Assembly (NCBI RefSeq): GCF_000226095.1
Contig: NC_016472.1
Coordinates: 10,602,001 to 10,666,000 of the forward strand
Direction: 5' to 3'
DNA length: 64,000 nt
From: Thermothelomyces thermophilus ATCC 42464
Taxonomy: Eukaryota; Ascomycota; Sordariomycetes; Sordariales; Chaetomiaceae
This document shows positions 45,874 to 57,400 of this stretch, piece by piece. The notes below the pieces were generated by a model. That model worked only from the letters and a program-made list of their open reading frames with translations. It was not told the origin of the DNA and searched no databases. How positions within the stretch are numbered: position 1 is the stretch's first letter; each line of letters opens with the position of its first letter. Made by a program: the position numbers and the translations under genes.

Positions 45874-47623
45874 TTAGTGAGCCACCCTCGCCAGCGCATC
45901 TTCCAAACTCTCTCCTGTCATGAGCTTGAAGACCTCGGTATACCTCCCCTTTGTCTTCTCGACGACCTCGGGAGGCATTTCTACGTCGGGCTTACCCTTC
46001 TGCTTGTTGTTAGCATTCAACAAATGACAGACACCACCAAACATGCGGCATCGGGGGAAAGCGTACCAAGCCGTTGTCTGTCAACCAGTTTCGCAGAACC
46101 TGCTTGTCGACTGCTGCATGTTAATAGCGGACTGACATCTGGACTGAACCGAGACAGCAACCTACAAGAATCCTGCTCGCGGCCCACTGCATTCTGTCAG
46201 CCCACTGTTCAGAAGCTCCGGTCTTTGACGGCGGGTGAGGCACAAACCTTGGTAGTCTGCTTTGCTCCAAAATCGGGAGGAGTCAGGACTGGGTATTGCT
46301 GTCAGCTGATATGATTCGAGACACCCCGGATTGACATGAACTAGCTCAGGGAAACGCACGTGAGGACCTCATCGACGAGGTAGATCTCGTCGGTCTCCTC
46401 GTCGAGCCCGAACTCGAACTTGGTATCGGCCTGTGGTTCCCTCGTCAGTCCCGTCCCGGAAAGACGGCCCCTAATGCAGGCAGAAAAGGCACGGAACGTA
46501 CGATAATGATACCGCGCTCCTCTGCATAGGCGGCTCCGGCCTTGTAGCAAGCCAAGGCTAGCTCCTCGATACGCGAGGCATACTTGTCGCCGACGATGCC
46601 TCTAGCCTCGTCCGGCGAGATGTTGATGTCCTTGTCTCCCAGCTCCGCTTTCGTCGAGGGTGTGTAGATCGGCTGGGGAAGGCGCTCGCAGCGCTTGAGC
46701 CCGGCAGGTTGCGGTAGGCCGTGGATGGTCTGGGTCTTCTCGTACCTGGATGGCAGTTGAGTAATCAGAAGACTGATGGGCAGGCAAAGAGTGAAAGAAA
46801 GAAAGAAAAGGGAAGGAAGAGAAAGTGGCAGAGGCGGACTCACTCTGCCCAAGCGCTGCCCGTGACATACCCGCGCACTATGTAGTGGGAGTGTCAGTCG
46901 CAGGCTCTGCATCGCTTTCAGGGGAGCTGTGTCCTACCGATCGCCTCAATAGGGAAGATCTTGAGCCGACTATAACATCCAGATGTTAGTGTACCATGGT
47001 TTTCGCATCGAGGGGACACCGAGCCAACACCATACCGGACAGTCATCGACCGCCCGCGCAGCATCTGCTGCTCGTCGGCGGTCAGGCCGCACGATGCGGG
47101 CGGGCCCAGATGGAGAAAATGATGCTTCAAACCCGGCACGCGGGACGAGAGCACCTCAAACCATTTGGCCGACAGCAGAGTCAAGATGGCGCCCTTTGTG
47201 GGAATGCCATTCTACAGCGAGACCGAATTCCAGTGAGCACCTCTTTCGTGAGACGCGAATGTGTCCGCGAGGTTGAAGCTTCTAGTTACCTTGAGGATGA
47301 CGTCATATGCGCTGATGCGGTCTGGAGACAAGCGTCAGCGTATGACAAAAAAAAAAAAGGCAAGAGGGAATTGGCTGCAGCAGCAGGAGGAGGAGGGAAG
47401 GGAGAAGGAAGAAGAGGGGACGGTACCCGAGGTGACGAAAAGAAGGGTGGGATTCTCTCCCATGTCAGGAAGAGGAAAAAGATCCCTGTCAAGAAAGGGA
47501 TCGGATGTAAGCAACTCTTTCTGTGAATGGGCAGCGGAAACATCAGATACAATACCTAACTTTGCCCTGGGAAATCCGGGGCAGTGACGCGAGTGGAATG
47601 TTGGTGAGCGCAGCGGAGGCCAT
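45874..47623 (-). CDS. ade1: phosphoribosylaminoimidazole-succinocarboxamide synthase (SAICAR synthetase)
   Basis: This purine-biosynthesis enzyme joins CAIR and aspartate with ATP to form SAICAR. I model twelve exons: 47623-47556, 47485-47427, 47321-47290, 47211-47036, 46969-46938, 46877-46844, 46745-46502, 46430-46360, 46288-46248, 46186-46166, 46110-46067 and 45999-45874, giving 315 aa (yeast Ade1 has 306). Each junction agrees in phase and rebuilds the family sequence: LLFVTSDRISAYDVILKNGIP, RGYVTGSAWAEYEKTQTIHG, KYASRIEELALACYKAGAAYAEERG, ADTKFEFGLDE, LVDEVLTPDSSRFW and SFDKQVLRNWLTDNGL. Exon 10 is a 21-nt microexon, needed to restore VGREQDSFDKQ. The intron density is high for a 950-nt coding sequence. 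A TGACTC box lies about 115 bp upstream. Confidence 0.94.
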
Positions 47624-48626
47624 TTGGTCAGCGGTGTATTTCTTGCCGAAACTCAGCAACAGCGAAGGCGATTTCGCAATCTCTGTGGAAGACCAGCAGT
47701 AAATATACTTCAGGCTCCTGTTTGCTGGGCGGATGACTCTTCGTGCGAGAAAACTCGGAGGGGCCACACGCGATAATTATCGGTGCGCGGGGCAGTCGGT
47801 TTTAAGTGGGGTACTCCGCAGCATGATGTTCGACTAAGTGTATGTACATACATACATACAGTACTGTACATACACGTACAGACATAATTACCTACACAGC
47901 TTAGGGACTTAAGGTAAGTAAGGTATGTACGTTCGGAAAACTAACGAGTTCAGTTCCACCTTCGTAGGTTGAGCACGACCAAAGCCCCACGTTCGCGGCT
48001 TCCTGTCCGGACCCTTGCAGATATTTTCAAGCCACCTCGCTTCTGTTTTCGTATCCTCTTTCACTAATCTTCTCATCCTCGGTACTGGGTTCTCACCTGA
48101 CCGGAGGGGCGCGGCTTCCCAACTTATATGCTTGATATAGTAGTGGAACGTCTGGTACTCCCTACGACTTGAAAATTAGCGGTGGAAGTGTGCACGCAAA
48201 TTGATAAAACGCATAGGGTGACTACGTTTAAACCATGTTTGCCCTAAAATGTTTCGCCTGTGCAACTTGTCCACGAGCGCTGCTGAGGTTATAAGCCACA
48301 AGTGTAGAAGCATGTACCCGGGAAGCTAATACATTTGCAACTGTGCATCCCTCACTGCCGTGATGCTTAGGAGCATTTCAACTTCCTCCGGATTAACTAC
48401 ATATTCCAAGACCTTCTTTCATGATAGATTTGACCCCCGACCTGTACGGATAGAATAGCGGAGATGTTCTCGGCGGGGTCGCAAGACTGGCAAACCAATG
48501 CATTCATCTAAACGACACTGCTCCCAGCGCAAGCGCGCTCTGCGAGTCTTCTTGGAGCCAAATGGCAGTAGGCATGAGACACTCAAGCAGTTGAGGCCGC
48601 CGCACTTCCGTGTGGTGGCGAGGACA
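47624..48626. other. intergenic; ade1 promoter and 3' flank of the regulator
   Basis: Near ade1 there is a TGACTC box (47735-47740). A CATA/GTAC microsatellite with the palindrome GTATGTACATAC is at 47840-47851. No gene is supported in the remainder. Confidence 0.5.
47735..47740 (+). promoter_or_regulatory. TGACTC box (Cpc1/Gcn4- or Bas1-type) upstream of ade1
   Basis: TGACTC is the core bound by Gcn4/Cpc1 and by Bas1, which control amino-acid and purine genes in yeast. Its place about 115 bp before the ade1 start fits, but a 6-mer occurs often by chance. Confidence 0.35.
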
Positions 48627-51128
48627 TCAACACGAGGAGTCAATGCTACTGAAGAGCTCGTCCCAGTTGTCAGCCGAGCCAAGCATGCCCGGGAAGTCGG
48701 ACCACAAGGCATCGAGTCCAAAATCCACGATACCGGGGTTGCCGCCGGCATCGGCATATGCTCCTGCTCGCCCTCCTCCTCCCACGTGTGCCTGCGTCTG
48801 TGCGTTCCCACCGGCAGAAACAACACCTCGATGATGACCTCGGACGGATGTGAAGTCGGCGGAGGTAGAGGCAGGAGCAGAATCTGCGCAAGAGACGTGT
48901 GGGTAATGCGCGCGCTGGTCATCCAGCCCATCAGTGGCGGCGGCGTTCTTGTCACGGGAGGGGCGAAGAGAGTTAGTCAGGGCCTGCACCAGCCGCGCAG
49001 CAACGGGTGACTCCCGGCCGGCAGCCTCAAGAACACGGCAGGCACGACTGAGATCTTCTTTGATGACTAACTCGTTGGTGGCGGCCTTATCGGAGGCGCT
49101 TTCGGTGGTCTTGGGAGCATGGAGGGCGCAGGCGAGCACGGTGCACGCCGCAAAGAGGTGGCTGATGAAGATGGCCAAACGGTGGGCCAGGGGCCGTCCG
49201 TGCGACGACGGTGAGGACGGGAAACCGGCGCCGGCGCCGGCGCCGGCGGCCTGATCAGATTTGGCCTGGGTTAGCGAGGCCTCGAAGAGCGCGACGACAA
49301 TCTCAACCACGGCTCGAGCCGAGTCCAGGCACGTGATGCGACACTGCTGGTATTGTTCCCGCTGGCGCCCGTCGTGAGTGGGCGCGTGGTGAGCTGGCCA
49401 GGGCTGGTACCCGTTGAGCAAGAAGGGGCGGTGCAGGCGGGCGCGGCGCGAGTGAAAAGCGATGTTGATGATGGCCCGCTGGAGGGGAAAATGACAGGGC
49501 GCGCCGGGTGGGACGGGGGCGTCCAGGCGCATGAAGGGAGGGAAGTCGTCGAGGGCGCTCCGGAACAGGCTGTCCAGCTCGAGCGCGCGGGCGCAGCTCA
49601 GCACGTCCTCGTCGGGATGGCTAGGCTCGCGTGCGTCAATTATGGAACGGCAGATCTCGGCCAGGCGGATTCGCTGCAGGAAGCACGACATCTGAGTGGG
49701 CACGTTGAGAGGAAACGTTACGGTGTCAGCATCGTGTCGCGCGGCCAGGGCCGACAGATCGTTGTCATTTAAATTGCGCGGAAGCCGTGTGCGCATGTGC
49801 CGCGGGTGGATGGTGTAGCTGCCGTCAAACGGCCCGCCCATGACGCCGCTCATCCAGTCCGTCGCTGTGATGTGCCACCATAACCGCCGCTTGATCTCTC
49901 GTCGAGTGACCCTGTCAATACATGGCTCCTCGGCAGCGGCTCGGCCGCTCTCGACGACGTGCAAGCCCGCCTCGCGCGCCGCCGCCACGGAGCAGCTGTG
50001 CAAGAAACGGAAGCGCGCCGAGTAGCCTTCCCGGTTGTAAACGAGGTAGGCAAGAATGGCACGAGCTTGCACCTCCTCGAGAGATGTAGATCCCATCGCG
50101 GCCGTCTCGCGTGCCTCCTCGAGAATCTGCTGGGCTGCACGGCCCCACGCCAAGGACGACCGGGTCGCTTCTTCAGTAGAAGTGAAGCTGCATCCTGACG
50201 AGTTCAACATCCCCTCGTCGAGCAGGGCGGCGCTCGTGGCGGCAATGCTCAGGATGAGGGCAGCATGCCAGGGGTTCAGCTTGGTGACGGCCGAATCGGT
50301 CGAAGATGCATGGCGTATGCCGGCGAGGCAGGAGTAGAAAGAGTCCATGAGACTGCGGACGGATGGCTCATGGATGACGACAAGAAGGTGGCATGGGTTG
50401 TTTACAAACATGTGCAATAACGAGTAGGCCACGTCGTGTGTCATGAGGGTGCCGTCGGCGATAACTCGAGCTAGGGTGCCCCCAGTGCGCGGGGCCGAAC
50501 CACACACGCCTTGCGTATAGGCTGAGTCGAGAAAGTTGGCTGTCAGCTGGCCTGCGGTATCGATGCGAGCGGGTGTTGAGACCAAGGGTGCCGCTCCCGT
50601 CGGTGCCCTCGCTGGCACACCTGGAACTGCCAGGGAGTTACTGGGCGGATGGGGTCCTTCATGCTGATGCTGCTGACTTGGTTGTTGTTGTTGTTGAATC
50701 TGCGTCGAACCCGGGCCCGTGACAGTGACGGTGATGGTGACCGGAGGGCCCGAGTCCCCGGACCCGGACCCGGGACCGGGGGCGATCACAGTCTGGACCA
50801 AGATGGGCAGTTCTGGCCGACCGTGACTGTGACCCGCCTCGACAACGTGCAGTCGGCCGGGCTGGATCCTGCTGGTCCAGGCAAGGTTTCCCACCCCGCC
50901 CCCTCCGTCGCCCCCGCCAACGCACTGCAACCCCCGGGAAACACAACTGCTGCAGGGATGTCCAGAACATTTGAGCTTTTTACTCCGGCAAAAGTCGCAC
51001 GAATACGCTGGTTGCCGCCGTCGCTTCGGCGGACGGTCTGGCTCCGGTTTGAGCGAGGGAGGCTGCACTTGTGGCTCTTGAGGCTCAACAGCCGTTGCAT
51101 CGGTATCGGCAGTGTCCCGGCGCTTCAT
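48627..51128 (-). CDS. Zn2Cys6 transcription factor of the TAS1-like cluster
   Basis: An uninterrupted 833-aa frame starts at the ATG at 51128. The binuclear zinc cluster has cysteines at residues 44, 47, 54, 59, 62 and 69, preceded by a basic stretch (PPKRRRQ). A Gln/Pro/Gly-rich low-complexity region follows, then the fungal-specific transcription factor domain, recognisable from RLWWHITATDWMSGVMGGPFDG and the downstream DDFPPFMRLD region. The gene is divergent from an MFS transporter and lies 3.3 kb from the C-A-T-KS synthetase. In Pyricularia oryzae a Zn2Cys6 gene, TAS2, neighbours TAS1, so this is probably the pathway regulator (inference). Confidence 0.9.
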   Translation of the reverse strand: MKRRDTADTDATAVEPQEPQVQPPSLKPEPDRPPKRRRQPAYSCDFCRSKKLKCSGHPCSSCVSRGLQCVGGGDGGGGVGNLAWTSRIQPGRLHVVEAGHSHGRPELPILVQTVIAPGPGSGSGDSGPPVTITVTVTGPGSTQIQQQQQPSQQHQHEGPHPPSNSLAVPGVPARAPTGAAPLVSTPARIDTAGQLTANFLDSAYTQGVCGSAPRTGGTLARVIADGTLMTHDVAYSLLHMFVNNPCHLLVVIHEPSVRSLMDSFYSCLAGIRHASSTDSAVTKLNPWHAALILSIAATSAALLDEGMLNSSGCSFTSTEEATRSSLAWGRAAQQILEEARETAAMGSTSLEEVQARAILAYLVYNREGYSARFRFLHSCSVAAAREAGLHVVESGRAAAEEPCIDRVTRREIKRRLWWHITATDWMSGVMGGPFDGSYTIHPRHMRTRLPRNLNDNDLSALAARHDADTVTFPLNVPTQMSCFLQRIRLAEICRSIIDAREPSHPDEDVLSCARALELDSLFRSALDDFPPFMRLDAPVPPGAPCHFPLQRAIINIAFHSRRARLHRPFLLNGYQPWPAHHAPTHDGRQREQYQQCRITCLDSARAVVEIVVALFEASLTQAKSDQAAGAGAGAGFPSSPSSHGRPLAHRLAIFISHLFAACTVLACALHAPKTTESASDKAATNELVIKEDLSRACRVLEAAGRESPVAARLVQALTNSLRPSRDKNAAATDGLDDQRAHYPHVSCADSAPASTSADFTSVRGHHRGVVSAGGNAQTQAHVGGGGRAGAYADAGGNPGIVDFGLDALWSDFPGMLGSADNWDELFSSIDSSC

Positions 51129-51708
51129 CGTGACCACAAGAGGGAGTCCATCGCCCGGGCCATGTCAGACAGAAGAATTGAACGGCGTATCCCAAAGGAT
51201 GTATGAGCACGGAGGATCCCGGATCTGAATAACCCCGGGGATGCAAGATGGCGAGATTTGTTTGACAAGCTTTGTTGCAAAATGGAGTGACCACGCACTT
51301 GGAACCTTCGCAGCTGAAAACGATTTCTGGCGCCGCCAGGTGTCAGAGCTTCAACGACGGATAGCTCTGCACCTGCCACAGCCGAAACATGCATGACGTT
51401 CACGGACGTACTTGCCCTCGCAATCCGGGAAGTCAGTAGGTGGCTTCCGGGTCTGTGCATAAGCGAGCCCAGCCCCAATCCAGAGTTCCAGACGAAAGGA
51501 TCAGGCACCCCTTAATCCGGAAGGGGTCCCGGGGCCGCGGATAGTCCTCGGAGGAAGGCAGGAGACAGATGCAGGGATCCGTACTTGCCTTTTTAAGAAG
51601 ACAACTTAGACGTCGGCCGCCACCAAGAGAAACCATTATTTTCAAAGCACCTCTCGCCTTTTGCTCTTGGCTGCTTCCAGTAAGGACCCTAGTCTTGCCT
51701 GCACCGCC
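51129..51708. promoter_or_regulatory. bidirectional promoter of regulator and MFS genes
   Basis: This 580-bp region separates the divergent Zn2Cys6 regulator and MFS transporter genes and should hold both promoters. No further gene is seen. Confidence 0.5.
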
Positions 51709-53538
51709 ATGGCGTCTGCATCTTGCCAGATTGGGCGGCCGCCTGACTACAACCGGTGAGCTGAGCTGAAACCTTGTTGCTTCTTTGCTCCCCCTCCCCT
51801 CCCCAACACCTTCCCTCTCCCGTGCCTTCCTTCATGCTACGGATTATTCCGTACCTGCTTCTTCCTTATCCTTTTTTGCAGCGAAGTTGCCTTTGCACTT
51901 GCAGAGAAGCACGAATCAAGAATCGAGAATCTTGAACCCGTCGACTGACTCGTAGGTTTACTTGCCGTCCAACTGAAGACTCGGCTCTTGGCTGGCCGTT
52001 CTGGGAGCCTCCGCGTCCCTGTTTTGCACCGTCGGTTACCTCAACGCCTTTGGTGTCTTTCAGACATACTATGGTACCTTTTTGCACGGCCGTTCCTCCT
52101 CCGACATCTCGTGGATCGGCTCCATTTCCATCTTCCTGCTCTATGGAGGCTCCTCAGTCACGGGCATCCTCGTCGACAAGGTCCGCCCCACTGTACGTCC
52201 TGCTCCTGTCGCCTCGGCTCCGTGTTGACTCAAACCTCTCTCTTGTTTTGCGCCGTGCTAAAAAGGCTTGATTTAGGTACTCGTGGTTGGGGGCAGCATC
52301 AGCCTGGTCTTTGCCCTGTTCATGACGTCGCTTTGCAAGCAGTACTACCAGCTCTTCTTGGCGCAGGGACTGCTCATTGGTACATCAATGTCCTTCCTCT
52401 TCGTCCCCGCAGTTGCCGTCGTGTCTCGACGCTTGCCACACCGCCGCGGCTTGGCTCTGGGTATTGTTGTTGGCGGATCCGCCCTCGGTGGGGTCATCTG
52501 GCCCATCATGCTGAACCAGCTGCTCAACCACAACGGCGTAAGCTTCGGGTGGAGCATGCGTGTCGTTGCCTTTACCATGATTCCTCTTCTCGCGGTCACA
52601 TGCTTGACCGTCGTCGACGCGCCCAACGATAGGCTCGCCGTGAGAAGATCCCAGGGAACCCAAGACGAGACCAAGGATGCCGTTGTGGAAAATAGACCTC
52701 ACAATGAGGCAGCGGGACCCAAAACTGCCGGAGCGAGCATTGCCAGGGGCACTGAAGGTGGTGCCGAGGTTCGGGCCGTGGCTGTCAAACCAGAGGCGCC
52801 GGCGAGATCAAGCAAAACGGACCTCTCCATTCTCAAGAGCCACACCTACATTTTGCTCAGCATTGGCCTGTTTTTCACCTATCTGGGCCTCTTCACCCCG
52901 CTGTTTTACATCTCCCGCTATGCCATATCGCAGGGTGTTTCCGAGTCGACATCGTTCTACCTACTCGCTGCGCTCAATGCGTGTTCTTTCTTTGGCCGTG
53001 TCATCCCCGCGTATCTGGCGGACTACTATGGCCATTACAACATCCAGGCCATCTGCATCCTACTGGCCGCCATTATCGGATTCTGTTTGACCGCCACTAC
53101 TAACCTGGCAGGTCTGATTGTTTGGACTTTGGCATATGGCTTCGCTTCCGGCGTAAGTCGCTCTCTAACTGCCCTTCACAAAATAATAACCAGCATAACA
53201 AACTGAGGCTTCTGACGTGTTTTTTTTCAGACGGTCATTGCTCTCCAGAATGCTTGCGCGGGCAAGATTGCGCCACGGCAAAGCCAAGGCGCCGCTGTGG
53301 GATTCGTGACAGCCATCATTTCCATTCCGTAGGCTCCCGCTCCTATCCATGGCGAACAGGATGCTCACTGACACTTCATTACCGTGCGCTTGTGGGACCT
53401 CCGATCAGCGGCCAGATCGTCGATCGTTTCGGCTATCTCGCTCTGTCCTTGTGGACTGGCGCCACTCTCCTTGTTGGGGCTCTGATAGTCGCTCTAGCGA
53501 GGCTTAAGGCCAACAGGATGCTGCTCTACGCGTTTTGA
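51709..53538 (+). CDS. MFS monocarboxylate-transporter-like protein, possibly damaged splice site
   Basis: Exons 51709-51755, 51979-52192, 52277-53152, 53231-53328 and 53409-53538 give 454 aa of the MCT-like major facilitator family. Conserved pieces are GSWLAVLGASASLFCTVGYL and YGGSSVTGILVDK in the N-half, GLALGIVVGGSALGGVIWP at the middle, and SIGLFFTYLGLFTPLFYIS and DRFGYLALSLWTGATLLVG in the C-half. The first acceptor (51977-51978) is fixed by an in-frame stop just before it. The last intron is odd: the only in-frame acceptor (53407-53408) removes a conserved segment (ALVGPPIS) that is still encoded in frame just upstream. Without splicing there is a stop after the donor. The gene may give a slightly shortened or non-functional transporter. 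Its location suggests metabolite export. Confidence 0.78.
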
Positions 53539-54447
53539 CACTCGCACATAAGAAAAAAAAAAGAAAAGAGAAAAGAGGCGTCAAGCAAAAAAAAGCAATA
53601 ATACAAGAGAGGATTCGGGATATGACTATGCCACGTCTGTAGCCAAGTCTAATTATAATTACCAATTTTGAAGTGTAATTATTCGTCATAGGTCTAGCTG
53701 AGAATCCAATCGCGAATTTTACAAGGCGCATACAATACCCATCTCCGTATCAGCTTTGCCAGGTTATGATACTGGCAGTGACGAGAAATTTAGCGAAGTA
53801 ACGCCATCCTTACGCATTATTATAATGGAATAGTACTGAGCACTGGCGGATGCATAGGGCCGAGAGGCGGAGACGGGTGCGCGAGGGTTAGCGATATATG
53901 CGGTAGAAGTTTCATGATACGGTCTAGCGATTCCTCCCAACGGCCAGAAACCCCAATATCCCTACACTATCTCTTCGTCTTCGGGAAGGGCCAGGGCCAA
54001 GCATGGCGGTTGCGCTTTATTAACTTGTTAGATCCATCACGTGGGCCAATGTGGTGTCATGGAGCCTAATAATGTGTCGAGAATTACAGTAGGTTTGACA
54101 AATAAATTTCTAGTCTGAGCAAGATCTGCGGCAATAGACTCCACAAGTAAAGCAATAAGGATTACTCGATCGTGACTTGTTCGCGAGACACGGGCTTTTG
54201 TTTCTTGTTGACAGAATGGAACCATCGACACTTGTCTCACAAACAGAGCGGTGATGTGTCTCAGGAGGAGGGCTGTGAGATTGGCTGACTTGGTGTTGTG
54301 TTAGTATCACCATGCTTTTGTTTGTTTTGATGAGAAAGGGAAGTGGAAAGGAAAATGTAAACTGCGGGATATGTCCCCCCGGCTGGCTCAACATGCAATC
54401 TGGAGAACTGAACGAGCACCATCTCCAAAATACGGTATGGAAGGTGA
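53539..54447. other. intergenic, upstream of the NRPS-PKS gene
   Basis: This 909-bp stretch should hold the promoter of the TAS1-like gene. The first 300 bases are AT-rich. No gene or clear repeat is seen. Confidence 0.5.
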
Positions 54448-57400
54448 ATGTTCATGTTGGCGACCACGTCTGTTCCAACCACTATGCCCGCCCCTACTCC
54501 CATGCCCTTCTTCTCTGGGCCGGCTCCTGAGCCTGGGACGCCTATGGTAGCTAACCTCAGTCCTCCAACCGGCGACCTCGAGGCCGTAATGCCTCTGTCC
54601 AAGGTCCAGCTGGTGCTCTGGCTCGACTACCTCCGTCGGCCCATGGCCACCCACTACCTCCTCACCGCTAAGGTAGACCTCGGCCACCATGCGGTTTCGC
54701 TGGAAGACATTGTTCGCGGTGAGTGCCCTCGTGTTCCGTGCCTGTTACACTAGCCCCATGAGTAGGAGCTGACGAATAATTAACTGCCGCGCATGGAACT
54801 GGTCTCAGCCATCCATCTTCTCACCCGCCGCCACGCCATGCTGCGGAGCACCTTTCATGTTGAGGACTCAGGTGCGGCCGCAGATGATTTCGAGAAGGCC
54901 TACATGGCCGTTCACACCGCGGAGACGGCATTTCCCGACATCGAAATGATCGACCACAGCCAGACCGCTGGTTCCAACCTGAACTGGCGGCGGGGCTTCG
55001 ATCTTTCGACACAGTTTCCCATCCGCTGGGTCATCTGTACGGATACTTCTCCGCGCGGTCAGGGTCTGCCGGGCCCGACCTGCACGCTGTACGTGGTGGG
55101 CCACCATATCGCCGTGGATGGCTCCGCCATGAACCTTCTGTTCAAGGAGGTGCTGGTAAGCCTCGGCCTTCGAGATGAGGAACGGGAGCAGGCGGTGGCA
55201 ACGCCCCAAAATCAGTTGTCTTTGTTTTTGTCGTACGGCGATTACATTCATCAACAGGTGCGTTGGAGACATACCTTTCCTCCTCGCGAGAAAGTTTTTG
55301 ATTCTTTCTTGGGCCCGAGGTGCATGGTTCCTGACCACGAAGAACATGAACGACAGAATGCCTATCTACGGAGCTCTCCCGGTCAGGCCGCTCGCAAGTT
55401 CTGGCTGTCCCAGGTCCGCCACACGACGCCGTTTGAGTGGAACATGGCGGCGGCGGGGACGGCGGCCGAGGTAGGCGGACGCGAGATCCCGAACCGCACC
55501 ATCGACACATGGTCCTTCTGGTCCAACGAGGAGATCAGGAAGTGGAGTCAGCCGTACAAGACGTCTTGGTTCCGCATCGTCGCGTCGATTGTAGGCCTTG
55601 TGACGGCGGGCGCCTCGACGCCCGCGCCTCACCACGACCACGCCCTAATGGTTGCATTCGCGAGCCGCCCGCCGGCCTTTGCATCGTGCGTCTCGCACAT
55701 GGCCAACACGATGCCCGTCAGGTTCCCGCTGTCGGCCTTGTTGCGCGACGGCGGCAAGGCCACCTTCGCAGACGCCGTCAAGGCCTTTGGCAAGAACCTC
55801 TCGCAGGCCAAGAGGCACGAGATGTACCCTTTCATGACACTCATGGAGGAGGCGTCCAAGGTCATGGACGACGGCTTGCTCCGCTTCAAGGTGGCTTTGT
55901 CTTTCACCCCCATGCCAGCCGACGGCCGCTACGCCCTGTGCCCGATCGAAGGAGTCTGGGACCTTTTTTTCTGTTTTCTTAGGCAGGACGACGGGGTTTC
56001 GCTCGGAGTAAGTTGCAACACACACACACGCACACACACACACATGTGGATGTGTGGGATAACGTGCTTTTTGTTCGAGATTTTGAAAAGTAATAACCCA
56101 GCATGTTAGGTCATCGCCAACCCCCGAGTGTTTGACCAGGAGGCCGTCTCCCGGCTCAAGACCATGTTCGTCGAGACGGCGGCCCTGTCACAGACGAACC
56201 CCGAGTTCCTCCTGAGCAGCCTCGATTTCATGCAGAATCGCGATCTGGGGCAGATCATTGCGGGGCCGCGCATCGACGACGTGGAGGCCATCAGCAACTG
56301 CCGCGTGCACCAATGGATCCGCGCGCGCGCCGCGGTGCAGCCTGACGCCGTCGCCCTGTTCTCGGCAGAGAGGCAGGCGAGCATGACGTATGCAGAGGTG
56401 GTCGGAAAGAGCGCGCAGATTGCCAGACTCCTCGTTCGAACCGGCACAGCGCCTGGCGACAAGGTGGTGCTGCACATCGACCGCTCGTTCGAGACGGTCG
56501 CGTGGATCCTCGGCATTCTCGAGGCCGGCGCCTGCTTCGTGGTCATCGACAAGGCGTGGCCGGCAAGGCACAAGTCAGCCATCTGGGGAGTTCTGAAGCC
56601 GAAGGTAATCGTCACGGACACGCATGAGGTCCCCAATCCCCATGGTGCCGTCGTCATCAACACCCTGGAGCACAGGGACGAGATCACGTCAATGCCAAAA
56701 GAACCGCTCGGGATCCAGACGGCCAATGACTCTTTGGCATCTGGTGAGCTACACCTTAAAAAATCATTCAGAGGACAAGAAGGCGCGAGCCGTCAGCTGA
56801 CTGTCTGCTTGAATAAATACTAATTAGTCATCTTCACATCGGGATCGACGGGACAGCCCAAGGGCGTCATGATCGACCAGGCCAACATCAGCCACTTCGT
56901 TAGCGCGACACGAAGCGTCTACAAGATCGGCCCGTTCTCGCGAGTACTGCAGTTTGCCTCGTTTGCCTTCGACGCGTCCTTGCTTGAGTGGGCCGTGACT
57001 CTTGCGTACGGCGGCACGCTATGTTTCGCCGAACAACCGCAGGTCCTGGTAGGCGAGTACCTGAGCGAGGTGATACGCCGCAACCGCGTCAACTTTTTCC
57101 ATACCACCCCGTCTGTGCTGTTCACGCTTAGAGATGCCGTCGAGGACGATAGGGATAACTACCCGAGCCTCAGCATCGTCTCTGTCGGCGGGGAAGCCTC
57201 GCCGGCTGGTTTGTTGAACCAGTGGAGGCGGAAGTTCGAGGTGCTACACGCCTACGGGCCGACCGAGACCACGTACGTATAGGATGATGAATCGAAAACG
57301 AGGTGGGCGTCGGGGTTAAGTGCGCTAATAGCTCGAGGGCAACAGGGTTATCGTCACCGTCCAGGTCATCCCTCAAAATTCCAACCCCGACGGCGAGCAG

